A stretch of DNA of 64,000 nt, from positions 1 to 64,000 of the forward strand of contig JALTJN010000111.1 of NCBI GenBank assembly GCA_027076405.1. Direction: 5' to 3'. The notes under the pieces are model-generated. The model had not been told where the DNA came from and made no database searches. It was given only the letters and a program-made list of their open reading frames with translations. Position numbers and translations under genes: made by a program. This document shows positions 17,933 to 29,057 of the stretch, one piece after another; the first letter of the stretch is position 1; every line of letters begins with the position of its first letter. This DNA is from Chromatiales bacterium (lineage in GTDB: Bacteria; Pseudomonadota; Gammaproteobacteria; UBA6429).

Positions 17933-20434
17933 CTAATTATAAATAATATTGTCAGGTTGGCTGGCAATAATAATATTGCTGGTGTTTATAATATCTAAAG
18001 GCTTGCCTAAATAATGGCCTTGAGCAAAATCAACACCGTATTCTTTTAACAGGATTAATGTCTTTTCATTCTGCACAAATTCAGCCACGGTTTGTTTCCC
18101 GAGAGCATGCGCAATTTGATTCATAGATTGCACCATGGCCTGATCGACATTTGATTTATCCAGATTTTGTACAAAAGAGCCATCAATCTTAAGTTTGTCG
18201 ACAGCAAGGTTTTTTAAATAGGCGAAAGAACAAAAGCCGGTACCAAAATCATCAAGAGCAAACTGACAACCCATGTCTTTAAGCTTTGAAATAAAAATTT
18301 TGGCTGCAGAAATATTTGCAATAGCCGCTGTTTCGGTAATTTCAAAGGTTAAACTTGTCGGGTCAAGACCGGTATTATCTAAAATACCTTGTATCATAGG
18401 TAATAGTTCATCATCTTCAAAAGCGCGGCCGGAAAGATTAATAGAAAAACAGATTTTATTATTATGTTCATGAAGTTTAATCAGTGCTCGCATTGAACGG
18501 CTGACGGTCCAGCGATCAACATTATTAATTAAACCAAAACGTTCAGCTGCAGGTATAAAACCACCGGGCAAGATATGTTGACCATCATCAAGGTTCATTC
18601 GCAACAACACTTCAAAATTATTGACACTGCCGTCTTCGATAGAAACAATTGGCTGATAAACTAAAGAGAAATTATCGTTTTCATAGGCGTCTTTTACCCG
18701 ACCTGCCCAGCCCATATCTTCGGCCATACCATCAAGTTGCTTATTTGCCGGATCATAAATATGAAAACAATTACGACCTTCTGTTTTGGCAATGTTGCAG
18801 GCAATGTCGGCATGCGAAAGTGCCAGATCAGCAGATTCTGTCTGTCGATTTAAATGAGTGATGCCCATGCTGCAGGTTACATTAAACAACTGGTTTTCAG
18901 AATAAAAACGGTATGACTCAAAAAATCCTAAAAGGTTGTGGGCAACAATATCGATTGCATGATCATCGGTATCAAATAGAAGAATAGTAAATTCATCACC
19001 ACCAAAACGCGCGAGTAAATCACCTTCACGTAATTTATCTTTTAAAAGCTGGCTGACTTCAATCAGCAGTTTATCTCCGGCAGCATGACCGATCGTGTCA
19101 TTAACATATTTAAAATGGTCCAGATCGAGATAAATAAGAGCACAATTTTCTTCGTTGCGTCTTAAACGGCTGATGGTATGTTCAAGTTCCTGCTGAAAAA
19201 AATTACGGTTATACAAGCCGGTTAATTTATCATGTTGTGTTTGATAGGTAAGTTCAAGCTCATAGGCTTTTTGTTCTGTAATATCACCCACCAGTAAAAT
19301 ATAAAATATTTTGTTGTTCATTTTCATTTGGCTGATGCGAACAGAAAGTGTTAGCGTTCGACCATCACGATGTTTGGTCTTAATTTCCTGAGTAATCACT
19401 TTTTTATCATTGTGGGCTTTGGGAAAAGTGATTTTTGGTAGTAGCCAGGACAGATTGTTGTGTTTGATTTCATCACGACTAAAACCAAAAAGTTGCTCAG
19501 CTGCGGGGTTAAACATTTCTATATGTTGTTGTTCGTTAATGACAATAATACATTCAGCGGCATGGTCTACGATGGCTTGCACATATTGATCCTGTTCACC
19601 CAGGCGATGAAATAAGCGGCTTAATGTCTGTACCAAAAATCCAATTTCATCATTTGAATGTGGTTGTAATTGTTTAGCTAAATCAGCATGGCTGCTTGCG
19701 CCACTATTTTGACTGACCATTTCAACCGGTTTTAATGACTGACTTAAACTTCGGTATGCAACAATTGTCGATAAAATGGCGGTTAATCCCATCAGCGCCC
19801 AGGCTAAAACAACTGCAATCGATATGAATCCTGTTTGCCACCAATAGTACTTTAATAAAATAGATGTTGTTAACAGCGGAATATAGACACCCACTAATAA
19901 CATTTTAGTACGCATACTCATTTGTATACTTGATAAGCCAATATAACGAGTTAATTTACCAAGTGTTGATAATCCATCGAGATAGCCTGGTAAGCCAACT
20001 AAAATAGCAATGGTGAGTTGCAGCAACATGAACTGCAATAAAGACGATGCACTAACAGCTTCTCCTGCCGACTGTAAAAACCAATGATGAATGGTCGGAA
20101 TTGTTAATACATAGAGTAAAAAAAACATCCAGTAACGACTACCAAAACTTTGTAGTTGAGCATTGAAAGCATCAGGTAAATATTGATCGTCCGGGTGATG
20201 AAGTTTCCATCTTATGATGGGTTGTAAAAAATTTTTAAAATGAACAGTGCACCATAATAACAAACTGGCATAAATCGCAATGAGAGTGAGGCCGGAAGTA
20301 CCGCTAAATAATGTTTTAAGCTCAACCATATTAAAAAAACTGGCAATGCTATAGCCAATAACAGGCGTCAGCGCAAAACTGAGTAGCGTGACTAAAAATA
20401 AACGTCGCTGTATGAGTAGAAGAGCCTGTTTCAT
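17933..20434 (-). CDS. Membrane-bound PAS-GGDEF-EAL c-di-GMP protein
   Basis: 833 residues. About residues 10-230 hold several membrane segments, then a HAMP-like linker, a PAS domain (about 285-390, ECIIVINEQQHIEMFNPAAEQLFG), a GGDEF domain with RFGGDEF near 480, and an EAL domain. The EAL signature reads FEVLLRM, which still fits the ExLxR rule. Other catalytic residues are visible in SINLSGRAF, EITETAAI, LDDFGTGFCSFAYLK and DKLKIDGSFV. Both halves therefore look catalytically possible, with synthesis and breakdown of c-di-GMP in one protein. It is divergent from a chemoreceptor. Confidence 0.92.
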   Translation of the reverse strand: MKQALLLIQRRLFLVTLLSFALTPVIGYSIASFFNMVELKTLFSGTSGLTLIAIYASLLLWCTVHFKNFLQPIIRWKLHHPDDQYLPDAFNAQLQSFGSRYWMFFLLYVLTIPTIHHWFLQSAGEAVSASSLLQFMLLQLTIAILVGLPGYLDGLSTLGKLTRYIGLSSIQMSMRTKMLLVGVYIPLLTTSILLKYYWWQTGFISIAVVLAWALMGLTAILSTIVAYRSLSQSLKPVEMVSQNSGASSHADLAKQLQPHSNDEIGFLVQTLSRLFHRLGEQDQYVQAIVDHAAECIIVINEQQHIEMFNPAAEQLFGFSRDEIKHNNLSWLLPKITFPKAHNDKKVITQEIKTKHRDGRTLTLSVRISQMKMNNKIFYILLVGDITEQKAYELELTYQTQHDKLTGLYNRNFFQQELEHTISRLRRNEENCALIYLDLDHFKYVNDTIGHAAGDKLLIEVSQLLKDKLREGDLLARFGGDEFTILLFDTDDHAIDIVAHNLLGFFESYRFYSENQLFNVTCSMGITHLNRQTESADLALSHADIACNIAKTEGRNCFHIYDPANKQLDGMAEDMGWAGRVKDAYENDNFSLVYQPIVSIEDGSVNNFEVLLRMNLDDGQHILPGGFIPAAERFGLINNVDRWTVSRSMRALIKLHEHNNKICFSINLSGRAFEDDELLPMIQGILDNTGLDPTSLTFEITETAAIANISAAKIFISKLKDMGCQFALDDFGTGFCSFAYLKNLAVDKLKIDGSFVQNLDKSNVDQAMVQSMNQIAHALGKQTVAEFVQNEKTLILLKEYGVDFAQGHYLGKPLDIINTSNIIIASQPDNIIYN

Positions 20435-20705
20435 TTTATTTTTTCATTATAGGAATTTGCTAAAACAGAAAACCATCATGTCAGAATCAGCAGCATGTTG
20501 CCAGAGAGAAAGGATATAAGTTGTACATAAAGTATGCCTAATAATCAATAAAACCACAAAAATTACTCAAGAAATATTAGAGCAATTCTAATTGTTATTA
20601 AGTGTAAACAATGAATTATAGACGTTTTTTTTAAGTATATTCCCTAAAGATAAATTTATTCTTACCGCTATCTTTGTATGTAAATAAAAAAATGGGAAAA
20701 ACAAA

Positions 20706-22328
20706 GTGTTATTGGGCCGTTTTAAATTAAAAGCAAAAATACTAGGCGTTTCGAGTGTGTTTTTGTTGAGTATGGTGATAGTCATCCTGGTAGGTGGTTA
20801 CATTATCGTAAAAGAATATAACAAAATTGGTGACTCAGTTCGTGAAGCATCAGCACGTGTTAGTGCTGCCAATTTAACAAGCCGTGCAATTATTAGGATG
20901 GATAGAAATATTCAGTCGTTAATTGCACATGACAATAAACAGGGGATACGTAAAGCATCGATTTCATCGATTCGAAGTGGTGCAAAAATTGATGAGCTGT
21001 TGGCGAAATTAAAAAAATTATTACCTGAAAATGATAAATCAATGAATGAGTTATCGTCAGGTATGCAATCGTTACGACCAAAACAAATGCAAATTATCGG
21101 CAAAGCGCGAAAAAATAATGATGACCAAGCACTGCAAATGGCGGCAAATATTCATGACGAATTTACCAATATTGTTCAGCTATCAGCAGATATTGTTAAA
21201 AAAAGCGAACAAGCGTTACTGGATGAATTAGCCAGTTCAAAAAAACGTGCGTTTGATTTATTTAAAATTATCGGTGCTTTTTTAGTCGTTCTCATTATGG
21301 TTGGTTTATATATTGCTTTTTCAGCCGCACGAATGATGAGTCGGCCATTGTCCAGTATTCAAAAAATGGTTGAATACATGGCGGACGGAGATTTAACCCA
21401 TGAAATGGGTATTGAGGTAAATGGCAAAGATGAAATTGCACAGACAATTATTGCAATAAAGGAAATGACCGAACGTTTGCGTTCTATGGTTTTGCAAATC
21501 AGTAATGCAAGTGCAGGTGTTAATGCCGAAACAGAAGGCCTTGCCAGAAATGCCGAGGTGATAAGACAATCAACCGCGACACTCGACACCATTGTTTCAA
21601 ATATAGAATCAGATACAAGTCACGTTACCAACTCGGCTGCCGAAGCTTTTGAAAAAGCAACACAAGCTTTGGAAAGTGCACAACTTACTTCTGATACGGC
21701 TGAAAGTTCTGCCAAGGGAATTTTAGATGTTGTAGAAAGTTTTAAGCGTTTTCAGGAAAAAATTGATGCCACGGCAAACAACAGTGAAGAGCTGTCAGAG
21801 ATTGCCAGCAAGATTACCGGCATTACAAAAACAATCAGTGATATTTCAGAACAAACAAATTTGCTTGCATTAAATGCAGCTATTGAAGCAGCTCGTGCCG
21901 GTGAACAGGGCCGGGGGTTTGCCGTGGTTGCAGATGAGGTACGAACTTTAGCAGGACGGACCGGTAATGCAGTTGATGAGATATCAACCTTGATAGGCAA
22001 TATTAGTAACAGTGTTACAGATACGGTTAACTCTATTCATAGTGCACGTGATGATGTGATTACAAATATTGATTCGTTAAAAGAAGCCGCAGAGAAAAGT
22101 AATACTAGTAGTGCCCAGGCGATGAAAATTAGTGAGGGTATGCATGAGCTAGCGGGATTGATAGATACGCAGCGTGAAGCAACTTCGCGCATAAGCGGCA
22201 CAGTAACAGAATTGGCAAATATTTCTGGCGAAAATAACAAGCAGGCAGACGGTTTGATTTTGCTGGCAGAAAGTCTGGGTGTTGCTGCAAATGAATTAAA
22301 AAGCGTTGTTAGTCAATTTGAAGTTTGA
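20706..22328 (+). CDS. Methyl-accepting chemotaxis protein
   Basis: 540 residues. A transmembrane helix near 12-33, a periplasmic helical sensor (about 34-180), a second transmembrane helix near 185-208 and a HAMP domain follow in order. The cytoplasmic signalling hairpin contains [20 protein letters not shown] and [16 protein letters not shown]. The start appears to be GTG at 20706 with a weak purine-rich site upstream. The stop is about 65 bp before the dihaem peroxidase, so expression with the downstream redox operon is possible. The ligand is unknown. Confidence 0.92.
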   Translation: MLLGRFKLKAKILGVSSVFLLSMVIVILVGGYIIVKEYNKIGDSVREASARVSAANLTSRAIIRMDRNIQSLIAHDNKQGIRKASISSIRSGAKIDELLAKLKKLLPENDKSMNELSSGMQSLRPKQMQIIGKARKNNDDQALQMAANIHDEFTNIVQLSADIVKKSEQALLDELASSKKRAFDLFKIIGAFLVVLIMVGLYIAFSAARMMSRPLSSIQKMVEYMADGDLTHEMGIEVNGKDEIAQTIIAIKEMTERLRSMVLQISNASAGVNAETEGLARNAEVIRQSTATLDTIVSNIESDTSHVTNSAAEAFEKATQALESAQLTSDTAESSAKGILDVVESFKRFQEKIDATANNSEELSEIASKITGITKTISDISEQTNLLALNAAIEAARAGEQGRGFAVVADEVRTLAGRTGNAVDEISTLIGNISNSVTDTVNSIHSARDDVITNIDSLKEAAEKSNTSSAQAMKISEGMHELAGLIDTQREATSRISGTVTELANISGENNKQADGLILLAESLGVAANELKSVVSQFEV

Positions 22329-22393
22329 TTGTTCAACTATTGAAAAATAGTAACAAGAAAAATAGTAATGAGAAAAATGATGAGGAGTATTCC

Positions 22394-23443
22394 ATGAAGA
22401 AGGTGTCTTATATTGTTAGTGCTATAGTATTTGTTTCAGGCGTGATATTTAATAGCAGCAGTTTTGCAGAAGAAACAAAGTATGTTTTTAAGGCGGGTGA
22501 TCCAAGTTTAAAAGAGTGGTTGTTACCTTCTGAAGTGCCTTATCCAAAAGGAAATAAACCAAATAAGGCAAGAATAGCTCTGGGTAAAAAATTATTTTTT
22601 GATCCGCGTTTAAGTGGAGCAGGTAATACATCATGTGCGACTTGCCATAATCCTACGTTAGGCTGGTCCGATGGACTACCAACTGCTAAAGGCGTTAAGA
22701 GTAAAGTGTTAGGTCGCGCCTCACCTACGGTTATAAATACAGCATATAACTCAATTCAAATGTGGGATGGCCGGAAAAAATCTTTAGAAGATCAGGCAAT
22801 GGGGCCAATGGAAGCCACAGTCGAAATGAATATGGATACAGTAAAGCTGTTTAAGTGGTTAAATTCAAATAGAGAATATGTTCAGTTGTTTAAAAGAGCT
22901 TATCCCGGCGAAAAAATTGCTGCCCCTTCATTATCAAAAGCGATGGCATCATACGAAAGAACAGTGATCAGTAATAACTCGAACTTTGACCGCTGGGTTA
23001 AAGGTAATAAAAATGCTATGACTGCACAGCAGGTACGTGGTTTTAAATTATTTGTCACTAAAGCAAATTGTGCTGCATGTCATTCTGCGCCTAACTTTAC
23101 CGATAATGGTTTTCATAATATCGGTCTGGCTTCATGGGGCAAGAAAAATCCTGATATGGGACGTTATGCACAACGTCCATTGGGTTTAATGAAAGGTGCA
23201 TTTAAAACACCAACTTTACGTGAGATTAAACGCACCGCACCTTATTTTCATGATGGTTCGGCAACAACACTGAAAGAAGTCGTTGAGCATTATGCTAAAG
23301 GTGGTGAAGTTAAAACGAACCTTTCCCCGAACATGAGAAAAATCTCGCTATCGGATAAAGAAATAGATGACATCGTGGAATTTATGAAGGCATTGTCTTC
23401 TTCATATAAAGCCGTAACTTTGCCAGAGCTGCCTTTAAATTAA
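22394..23443 (+). CDS. Dihaem cytochrome c peroxidase
   Basis: 349 residues with a signal peptide (about 1-24, ending SSSFA). Two haem-attachment motifs are visible, CATCH at 81-85 and CAACH near 230, each followed by the CCP/MauG-type segments NPTLGWSDG and SAPNFTDNGFHNIG, plus YFHDGSATTLKEVVEHYAKGG. It should reduce hydrogen peroxide in the periplasm. ATG 22394 has GAGGAG directly upstream; an open frame extends back into the chemoreceptor stop but is not needed. It is the first gene of a tightly spaced redox operon running to msrQ. Confidence 0.93.
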   Translation: MKKVSYIVSAIVFVSGVIFNSSSFAEETKYVFKAGDPSLKEWLLPSEVPYPKGNKPNKARIALGKKLFFDPRLSGAGNTSCATCHNPTLGWSDGLPTAKGVKSKVLGRASPTVINTAYNSIQMWDGRKKSLEDQAMGPMEATVEMNMDTVKLFKWLNSNREYVQLFKRAYPGEKIAAPSLSKAMASYERTVISNNSNFDRWVKGNKNAMTAQQVRGFKLFVTKANCAACHSAPNFTDNGFHNIGLASWGKKNPDMGRYAQRPLGLMKGAFKTPTLREIKRTAPYFHDGSATTLKEVVEHYAKGGEVKTNLSPNMRKISLSDKEIDDIVEFMKALSSSYKAVTLPELPLN

Positions 23444-23501
23444 CAACATAGTTTATAGAATAAAGATGACAAAATACCAAATAGTGTAAGAGGATATATA
23501 A

Positions 23502-23816
23502 ATGATTAAAAAATTAGTTATGACAATGTTTTTTATTTTAGTGAGCTCATCAGCATTTGCTGCCGAGTTTGAAGTTGGACAGAAAGATAAACAATTTACT
23601 AAAAAAAGTTTGACGATTAAAGCCGGTGATACTGTTAAATTTACTAACCAGGATCCTTTCTTTCATAATGTATTTAGTTTATCAGAATTAAAAACGTTTG
23701 ATTTAGGGTCTTATCCTAAAGGCCAGTCTAAATCCGTGACTTTTGATAAAGCAGGTACGGTGGATATAGAGTGTGCAATACATCCAAATATGCAAATGAA
23801 AATAACAGTTAAGTAA
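23502..23816 (+). CDS. Periplasmic cupredoxin (plastocyanin-like)
   Basis: 104 residues with signal peptide 1-20. The type-1 copper ligands are visible as His55 (DPFFHNVF), Cys91, His94 and Met97 (CAIHPNM). Such small blue copper proteins carry single electrons in the periplasm. It sits between the dihaem peroxidase and a dihaem cytochrome c, so it is a plausible electron donor to the peroxidase. A GAGGATATATAA site lies upstream of the ATG. Confidence 0.9.
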   Translation: MIKKLVMTMFFILVSSSAFAAEFEVGQKDKQFTKKSLTIKAGDTVKFTNQDPFFHNVFSLSELKTFDLGSYPKGQSKSVTFDKAGTVDIECAIHPNMQMKITVK

Positions 23817-23835
23817 TAGACACTGGAGTAAAAGT

Positions 23836-24534
23836 ATGAAGCAGCTATTTACTATTTTTTCATTATTTATTTTCAGCTTGTTTGCACATGCGGGTGACTC
23901 TCAAAAGTATTGTGGTGTAGAGGCTCAGTCTTGTGTAACCTATGGTGCAAATATTTTTCAGGTTCGCTGTGCTTTGTGTCATGGTACAGATGGATTAGGT
24001 GAAGGGATTCTTTCCTTGCAGATGAAAAATTACCCTAATACCAATCTAGTGAGTGGTAACAAGGCAAAAGATTATGACAGTATTGCTAAAGTCATTCGTT
24101 ATGGCGGCAGCTTGCCATATATCAGTGCTGAAATGCCACCTTGGGGAGATGAGTTAACTGCTTCACAGCTTGAGTCTGTTACCAGTTTTGTTTCATTACT
24201 TAATCGTAAGCGTGCTGAGGCATTAAAGTTATTGCGTGCAGAAGCTGAAAATTTAAAGCCTTCAGTAAGAATGGGGCGAGGTATTTATCAGGGGCGTTGC
24301 TCCTTATGTCATGGCAAAGGTGGTGAAGGTGACGGCAAGATGGCACGCATTATAAAAAACCCTCCTCCGTTTAATTTAACATTAAGTCGTATGCCGGATA
24401 GTTATTTGCAAAGCATTATAAAAAAAGGCGGTCAGGCCATGGGGCGTTCACCTCGCATGCCACCGTGGGGCACAGATTTATCAGATAAAGAAGTGGCCTC
24501 CGTTATTTTATATATTAAAAAGTTACGGCAGTAA
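23836..24534 (+). CDS. Dihaem c-type cytochrome
   Basis: 232 residues with a signal peptide (about 1-19). Two cytochrome c domains in tandem carry CALCHG at 45-50 and CSLCHG at 155-160. Each is followed by a matching distal segment (AEMPPWGDELT and PRMPPWGTDLS) carrying the likely axial Met. This fits the cytochrome c4/c5-like periplasmic carriers. The stop codon overlaps the msrP start (TAATG), indicating translational coupling. Confidence 0.92.
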   Translation: MKQLFTIFSLFIFSLFAHAGDSQKYCGVEAQSCVTYGANIFQVRCALCHGTDGLGEGILSLQMKNYPNTNLVSGNKAKDYDSIAKVIRYGGSLPYISAEMPPWGDELTASQLESVTSFVSLLNRKRAEALKLLRAEAENLKPSVRMGRGIYQGRCSLCHGKGGEGDGKMARIIKNPPPFNLTLSRMPDSYLQSIIKKGGQAMGRSPRMPPWGTDLSDKEVASVILYIKKLRQ

Positions 24535-25475
24535 TGATAATAATGCCAAAATCAGGGAAATTGTCCGGCTCTGGTATAGCTGGCTCTGAAATTACTGATG
24601 AAAATGTTTTCTACCAGCGCAGAAAATTTCTGCAAATGTTGGTGGCGGGAGGTTTAGTGGGTGTTTCCGGTCATCGTATTGCAGCGGCAACAAATTGCAA
24701 AATAAAGATCCCTGAAATCACAGATAAGCTCACCCCTTATAAATCAGTAACTCGTTATAACAATTACTATGAATTCACTACGAATAAAAAAATGGTGGTA
24801 CACATAGCAAAAGAGTTAACGCTAAAACCATGGACAATTCAAATTGAAGGTGAAGTTGATAATCCGTTTACATTGGGCATTGAAGATTTACTGAAAAAAT
24901 TTACTCAGGAAGAACGTGTATATCGTTTACGTTGTGTTGAAGGCTGGTCAATGGTTGTACCATGGAATGGATTTTCATTATGTGAATTGTTAAAACAGGC
25001 AAAACCGACAAGTGATGCAAAATATGTTGAGTTCATTAGCCTGAATCGTCCAGAAGAAATGATAGGGCAGAGGCAGGATTCGTTAAACTGGCCATACCGT
25101 GAAGCATTACGTATTGATGAAGCTATGCATCCTTTAACTATGCTCGTCACCGGGCTGTATGGTAAAGAACTTCCAGCTCAAAATGGTGCGCCGTTAAGAC
25201 TCGCAGTACCATGGAAGTATGGTTTTAAAAATCCTAAAGCGATTACTCATATTCGCTTGTTAAAATATAAACCGAAAACAAGCTGGAATCTTGCGGTACC
25301 TAGTGAGTATGGTTTTTACGCAAATGTAAATCCATCAGTTGCTCATCCACGCTGGGATCAGCGTCGTGAAACACGTCTCGGAGAATTATTTAAACGTAAA
25401 ACGCTTGCTTTTAATGGTTATGCTGATCAGGTCGCCGGTTTGTACAAGGGAATGGATCTTAAAAAATATTTTTAA
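24534..25475 (+). CDS. msrP: Protein-methionine-sulfoxide reductase catalytic subunit MsrP
   Basis: Periplasmic molybdopterin enzyme that repairs oxidised methionines in envelope proteins. A Tat signal (QRRKFLQMLVAGG, residues 28-40) is followed by the YedY core with the molybdenum-ligand Cys134 in YRLRCVEGWSMVVPW, then NGAPLRLAVPWKYGFK and EYGFYANVNP. Length is typical. Two ATGs, 24534 and 24543, are both possible; the first overlaps the upstream stop. It is followed 3 bp later by its membrane partner msrQ. Confidence 0.95.
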   Translation: MIIMPKSGKLSGSGIAGSEITDENVFYQRRKFLQMLVAGGLVGVSGHRIAAATNCKIKIPEITDKLTPYKSVTRYNNYYEFTTNKKMVVHIAKELTLKPWTIQIEGEVDNPFTLGIEDLLKKFTQEERVYRLRCVEGWSMVVPWNGFSLCELLKQAKPTSDAKYVEFISLNRPEEMIGQRQDSLNWPYREALRIDEAMHPLTMLVTGLYGKELPAQNGAPLRLAVPWKYGFKNPKAITHIRLLKYKPKTSWNLAVPSEYGFYANVNPSVAHPRWDQRRETRLGELFKRKTLAFNGYADQVAGLYKGMDLKKYF

Positions 25476-25478
25476 CTT

Positions 25479-26588
25479 ATGTTTGATGTCAGCTCACTTG
25501 CAAAAATATCAAAGCATATTGGTAAAATTAAATTATTAGTTTTATTTTTATCATTTGTTCCTCTCTTTATTTTACTGGCTGAATTTTATCAGGACAATCT
25601 GGGTATAGAACCTCTCGATCGTCTTACCCGTTTAACCGGCAAGTCTGCTTTAGTTTTGTTGTTACTTTCTTTGGCTATCACTCCTCTGCGTCATTTTATT
25701 ATTATTTTCATGGTTCGATTAAAAGCAAATTATGGTAAGCGTTTGGCTGACTGGAACTGGATTATAAAATTACGACGTACCTTAGGTGTAATGTCATTTG
25801 TTTATGTGTCGATACATCTGGTTATATATTTCTGGCTGGATCAAGGCGCAGATTTTTCATATGCTTTTTATGATATTAAAGAGCGCTATTTTATTGCTGT
25901 TGGATTGAGCGCATATATTTTACTGGTGCCATTAGCATTAACTTCAACAAATAAAATGATGCGTTTGTTAGGTAAAAAATGGCGTCGCCTTCATCGACTG
26001 GTTTACTTGATTGCTATTCTAGTAGTAGTACATTACTGGATGTTAACCAAGGTAGGTGTCTATGATGATGTTCCTTATCTTTTGATTACGATTTTTCTAC
26101 TTGGTTGGCGAGTCTGGTACTACTGGACTGTACGAAAAGATAAGATGATTGATGATGGTATGGAAGCGGTAGATCGTGAACAGGTTAATCGTATTATTAA
26201 TAATTTAAGTTTTCTAGCTGAAAAAACTTTTGGTGAAAATGAAGGCAAAGTTATGGTTTCAATTTTATTTAATATTCTTGCGAGTGACATCCATTATTCC
26301 GAGAGTATATTAAAAAAGAATGATGAACTCTCTTTGGAAATTAATATGGGTTCAAAATCCATGTTGAAACGATTAAAGCATGCCCGAAAAAACGCAAAAG
26401 AAAAAATTAGTGTTTCATCTATTTTAGGTATGCAGGTTGGTTATATGCCGGAGTTACTTGATCTGGTAGATCACTTTGATGTGCTGTTAAAACGGGGAAT
26501 TAAAGAAGATTCACGCGGTGATTTACAGGCATTAAATAAAATATGGATAGAAATATTTTCTATTCTAATGCCTATTACTGAAACTTAA
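25479..26588 (+). CDS. msrQ: MsrQ haem-binding membrane subunit with a long C-terminal extension
   Basis: The first roughly 215 residues are a normal MsrQ/YedZ: several membrane helices, [60 protein letters not shown] with the haem His residues. It should pass electrons from the quinone pool or flavin reductase to MsrP. The remaining about 150 residues (from [16 protein letters not shown] to the end) are hydrophilic, helical and not part of the ordinary family. MsrQ is usually about 200 aa, so this protein is almost twice as long. The frame is uninterrupted. Its stop overlaps the convergent msrB by 4 bp. Confidence 0.88.
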   Translation: MFDVSSLAKISKHIGKIKLLVLFLSFVPLFILLAEFYQDNLGIEPLDRLTRLTGKSALVLLLLSLAITPLRHFIIIFMVRLKANYGKRLADWNWIIKLRRTLGVMSFVYVSIHLVIYFWLDQGADFSYAFYDIKERYFIAVGLSAYILLVPLALTSTNKMMRLLGKKWRRLHRLVYLIAILVVVHYWMLTKVGVYDDVPYLLITIFLLGWRVWYYWTVRKDKMIDDGMEAVDREQVNRIINNLSFLAEKTFGENEGKVMVSILFNILASDIHYSESILKKNDELSLEINMGSKSMLKRLKHARKNAKEKISVSSILGMQVGYMPELLDLVDHFDVLLKRGIKEDSRGDLQALNKIWIEIFSILMPITET

Positions 26589-26980
26589 GATTCTTTTAGT
26601 TCAAGACTGACAGAATTAATGCAATATCTTAAACCGGTAGGTTGGGGACCATCAGGAAATACATGTCCTAGGTGTGAACCACAGTGACGGCAATGTACCT
26701 CAACGCGTACCATACCTAAGCTATTGTCACGAGTTTCTTCAATAGCCAGTTCATTGATTGGTTGATAATAGCTTGGCCAGCCTGTACCTGAATCAAATTT
26801 AGTTTCAGATGAAAATAATTTTTCCCCACAGCCTGTGCAGACATAAATTCCTTCAGTTTTACAATCAGCATATTTTCCGGAAAAGGGTTGCTCGGTTCCA
26901 TGTTGGCGCATGACCTTATATTGTTCTTCGGACAGGCATTCTTGCCATTCCTGTTCCGATTTTTTTATTTCTTTGGGCAT
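26585..26980 (-). CDS. msrB: Peptide-methionine (R)-S-oxide reductase MsrB
   Basis: Reduces the R-epimer of methionine sulfoxide. From ATG 26980 the protein has 131 residues: zinc-binding Cys48/Cys51 (VCTGC) and Cys97/Cys100 (CRHC), the SGTGWPSYY motif and catalytic Cys120 in [11 protein letters not shown]. No signal peptide is present, so it is cytoplasmic. A longer upstream open frame overlaps mlaC and lacks homology. It converges with msrQ, so two methionine-repair systems meet tail to tail. Confidence 0.95.
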   Translation of the reverse strand: MPKEIKKSEQEWQECLSEEQYKVMRQHGTEQPFSGKYADCKTEGIYVCTGCGEKLFSSETKFDSGTGWPSYYQPINELAIEETRDNSLGMVRVEVHCRHCGSHLGHVFPDGPQPTGLRYCINSVSLELKES

Positions 26981-26984
26981 GTTT

Positions 26985-27659
26985 TTATTTGCTACTCTTA
27001 GCCAGCATGTTTTTATTTTTTTCCTCGAGCGAGGCAATTAAGGCATCAATGCCCTGCGTTTTAAATTGATTTGCGAAGTTGTTTTTATAGGTGGTGATCA
27101 TGCTAATGCCTTCGACAGAAACATCATAAATTTTCCAGCCCTTTTTAGTAAGATGCATACGATAACGAATAGGAACAGCTTCACCTGAGTCGGGTTGTAA
27201 CTCGGCTCGCACTGTTAAAGAAGTATCACCTTCTTTAAGATTGATAGGGAAATAACGAATGAGATCTTCTCTTAGATTTTTGTCATTGCCATTAAGATAT
27301 TCTGATAATGCAGATGAATAAAATCGTAAAAGTAATAATCGGAATTGTTTGATAAATTTAATTTTCTGCGCTTTTTCAGCACGACGCCAGTATTTACCCA
27401 TGACCATTTTGGAGGCAGAGATAAAATCAAGGTGAGGCAGAATAATTTCTTCGACTAATGATTTGAGTTTAGCGGGTGATTGCTTGATTTCAGTTCGGTG
27501 ATTATTAATCGAACGCAGCATTTTTACAGTCGCTTTTTGCAGCAAGACATCGGGAGCTTCAATATCGGGGTTGATGGCCGCAAAACTGTTTACGGTAAAT
27601 AAAAGGCTGAAAATAAATAAAAATAGTCCATTTTTTATCAGTTTTTGCTTTACAGGCAT
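26985..27659 (-). CDS. MlaC/Ttg2D-family phospholipid-binding protein
   Basis: Periplasmic lipid carrier family. A signal peptide occupies roughly residues 1-27 ([16 protein letters not shown]), followed by the MlaC domain with [27 protein letters not shown] and [28 protein letters not shown] 27659 is preceded by GGAG at good spacing; an upstream TTG is possible but less likely. The other mla genes are not adjacent, so this is an orphan copy, arranged upstream of msrB with a 4-bp gap. Confidence 0.88.
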   Translation of the reverse strand: MPVKQKLIKNGLFLFIFSLLFTVNSFAAINPDIEAPDVLLQKATVKMLRSINNHRTEIKQSPAKLKSLVEEIILPHLDFISASKMVMGKYWRRAEKAQKIKFIKQFRLLLLRFYSSALSEYLNGNDKNLREDLIRYFPINLKEGDTSLTVRAELQPDSGEAVPIRYRMHLTKKGWKIYDVSVEGISMITTYKNNFANQFKTQGIDALIASLEEKNKNMLAKSSK

Positions 27660-27768
27660 AATATGCTCCAATCTCAATTTTTATCGTAATTCGTGAAAAT
27701 TTCACTATTAATATATAGTAGCAAAGATAGTATTACGACAAACAAACGTTAAATTAGTTTAATTTTAG

Positions 27769-28797
<1,029 letters not shown>

Positions 28798-28801
28798 AGG
28801 G

Positions 28802-28924
28802 GTCACGAAGGACTCCAAGGCACAAAGAAAATCAAAGCAAAAAAACATGGGAGACACGGGGCTTAATAAATAAGATGAACCCGGTGTTCCCCGTGTTTAA
28901 GTTTTTCTTGGTGTCCTCCATGGC
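28802..28924. repeat. Dispersed long inverted repeat, copy C
   Basis: The outer arm GTCACGAAGGACTCCAAGG (from 28802) pairs imperfectly with TTCTTGGTGTCCTCCATGGC (ending 28924). An inner pair with GACACGGGG and CCCCGTGTT cores lies inside. It starts 5 bp after the hemB stop. It resembles copy D most closely. Confidence 0.8.
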
Positions 28925-28955
28925 AATTATTTTTTTAAAATTAATTGCCATAAAA

Positions 28956-28973
28956 TTGTCATAAACTGTTTTT
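28956..28973 (+). promoter_or_regulatory. Weak Pho-box-like site upstream of the DUF47-pit genes
   Basis: TTGTCATAAACTGTTTTT matches the first half of the PhoB consensus well but the second half only partly, with a one-base shift. It lies about 85 bp upstream of the DUF47 gene. Suggestive only because the downstream genes handle phosphate. Confidence 0.22.
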
Positions 28974-29057
28974 AATTGTGTGGGCTCTTTGTATACTCGC
29001 GGCATACGAAGCATAAAATGCTGGGGCTGAGGGCAGTCTCAAACAAGAGGAAAATGT

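Noticed and set aside
22325..22393. Upstream start of the dihaem peroxidase
   Set aside because: The open frame continues back to the chemoreceptor stop, but ATG 22394 has the strong GAGGAG site and a clean signal peptide.
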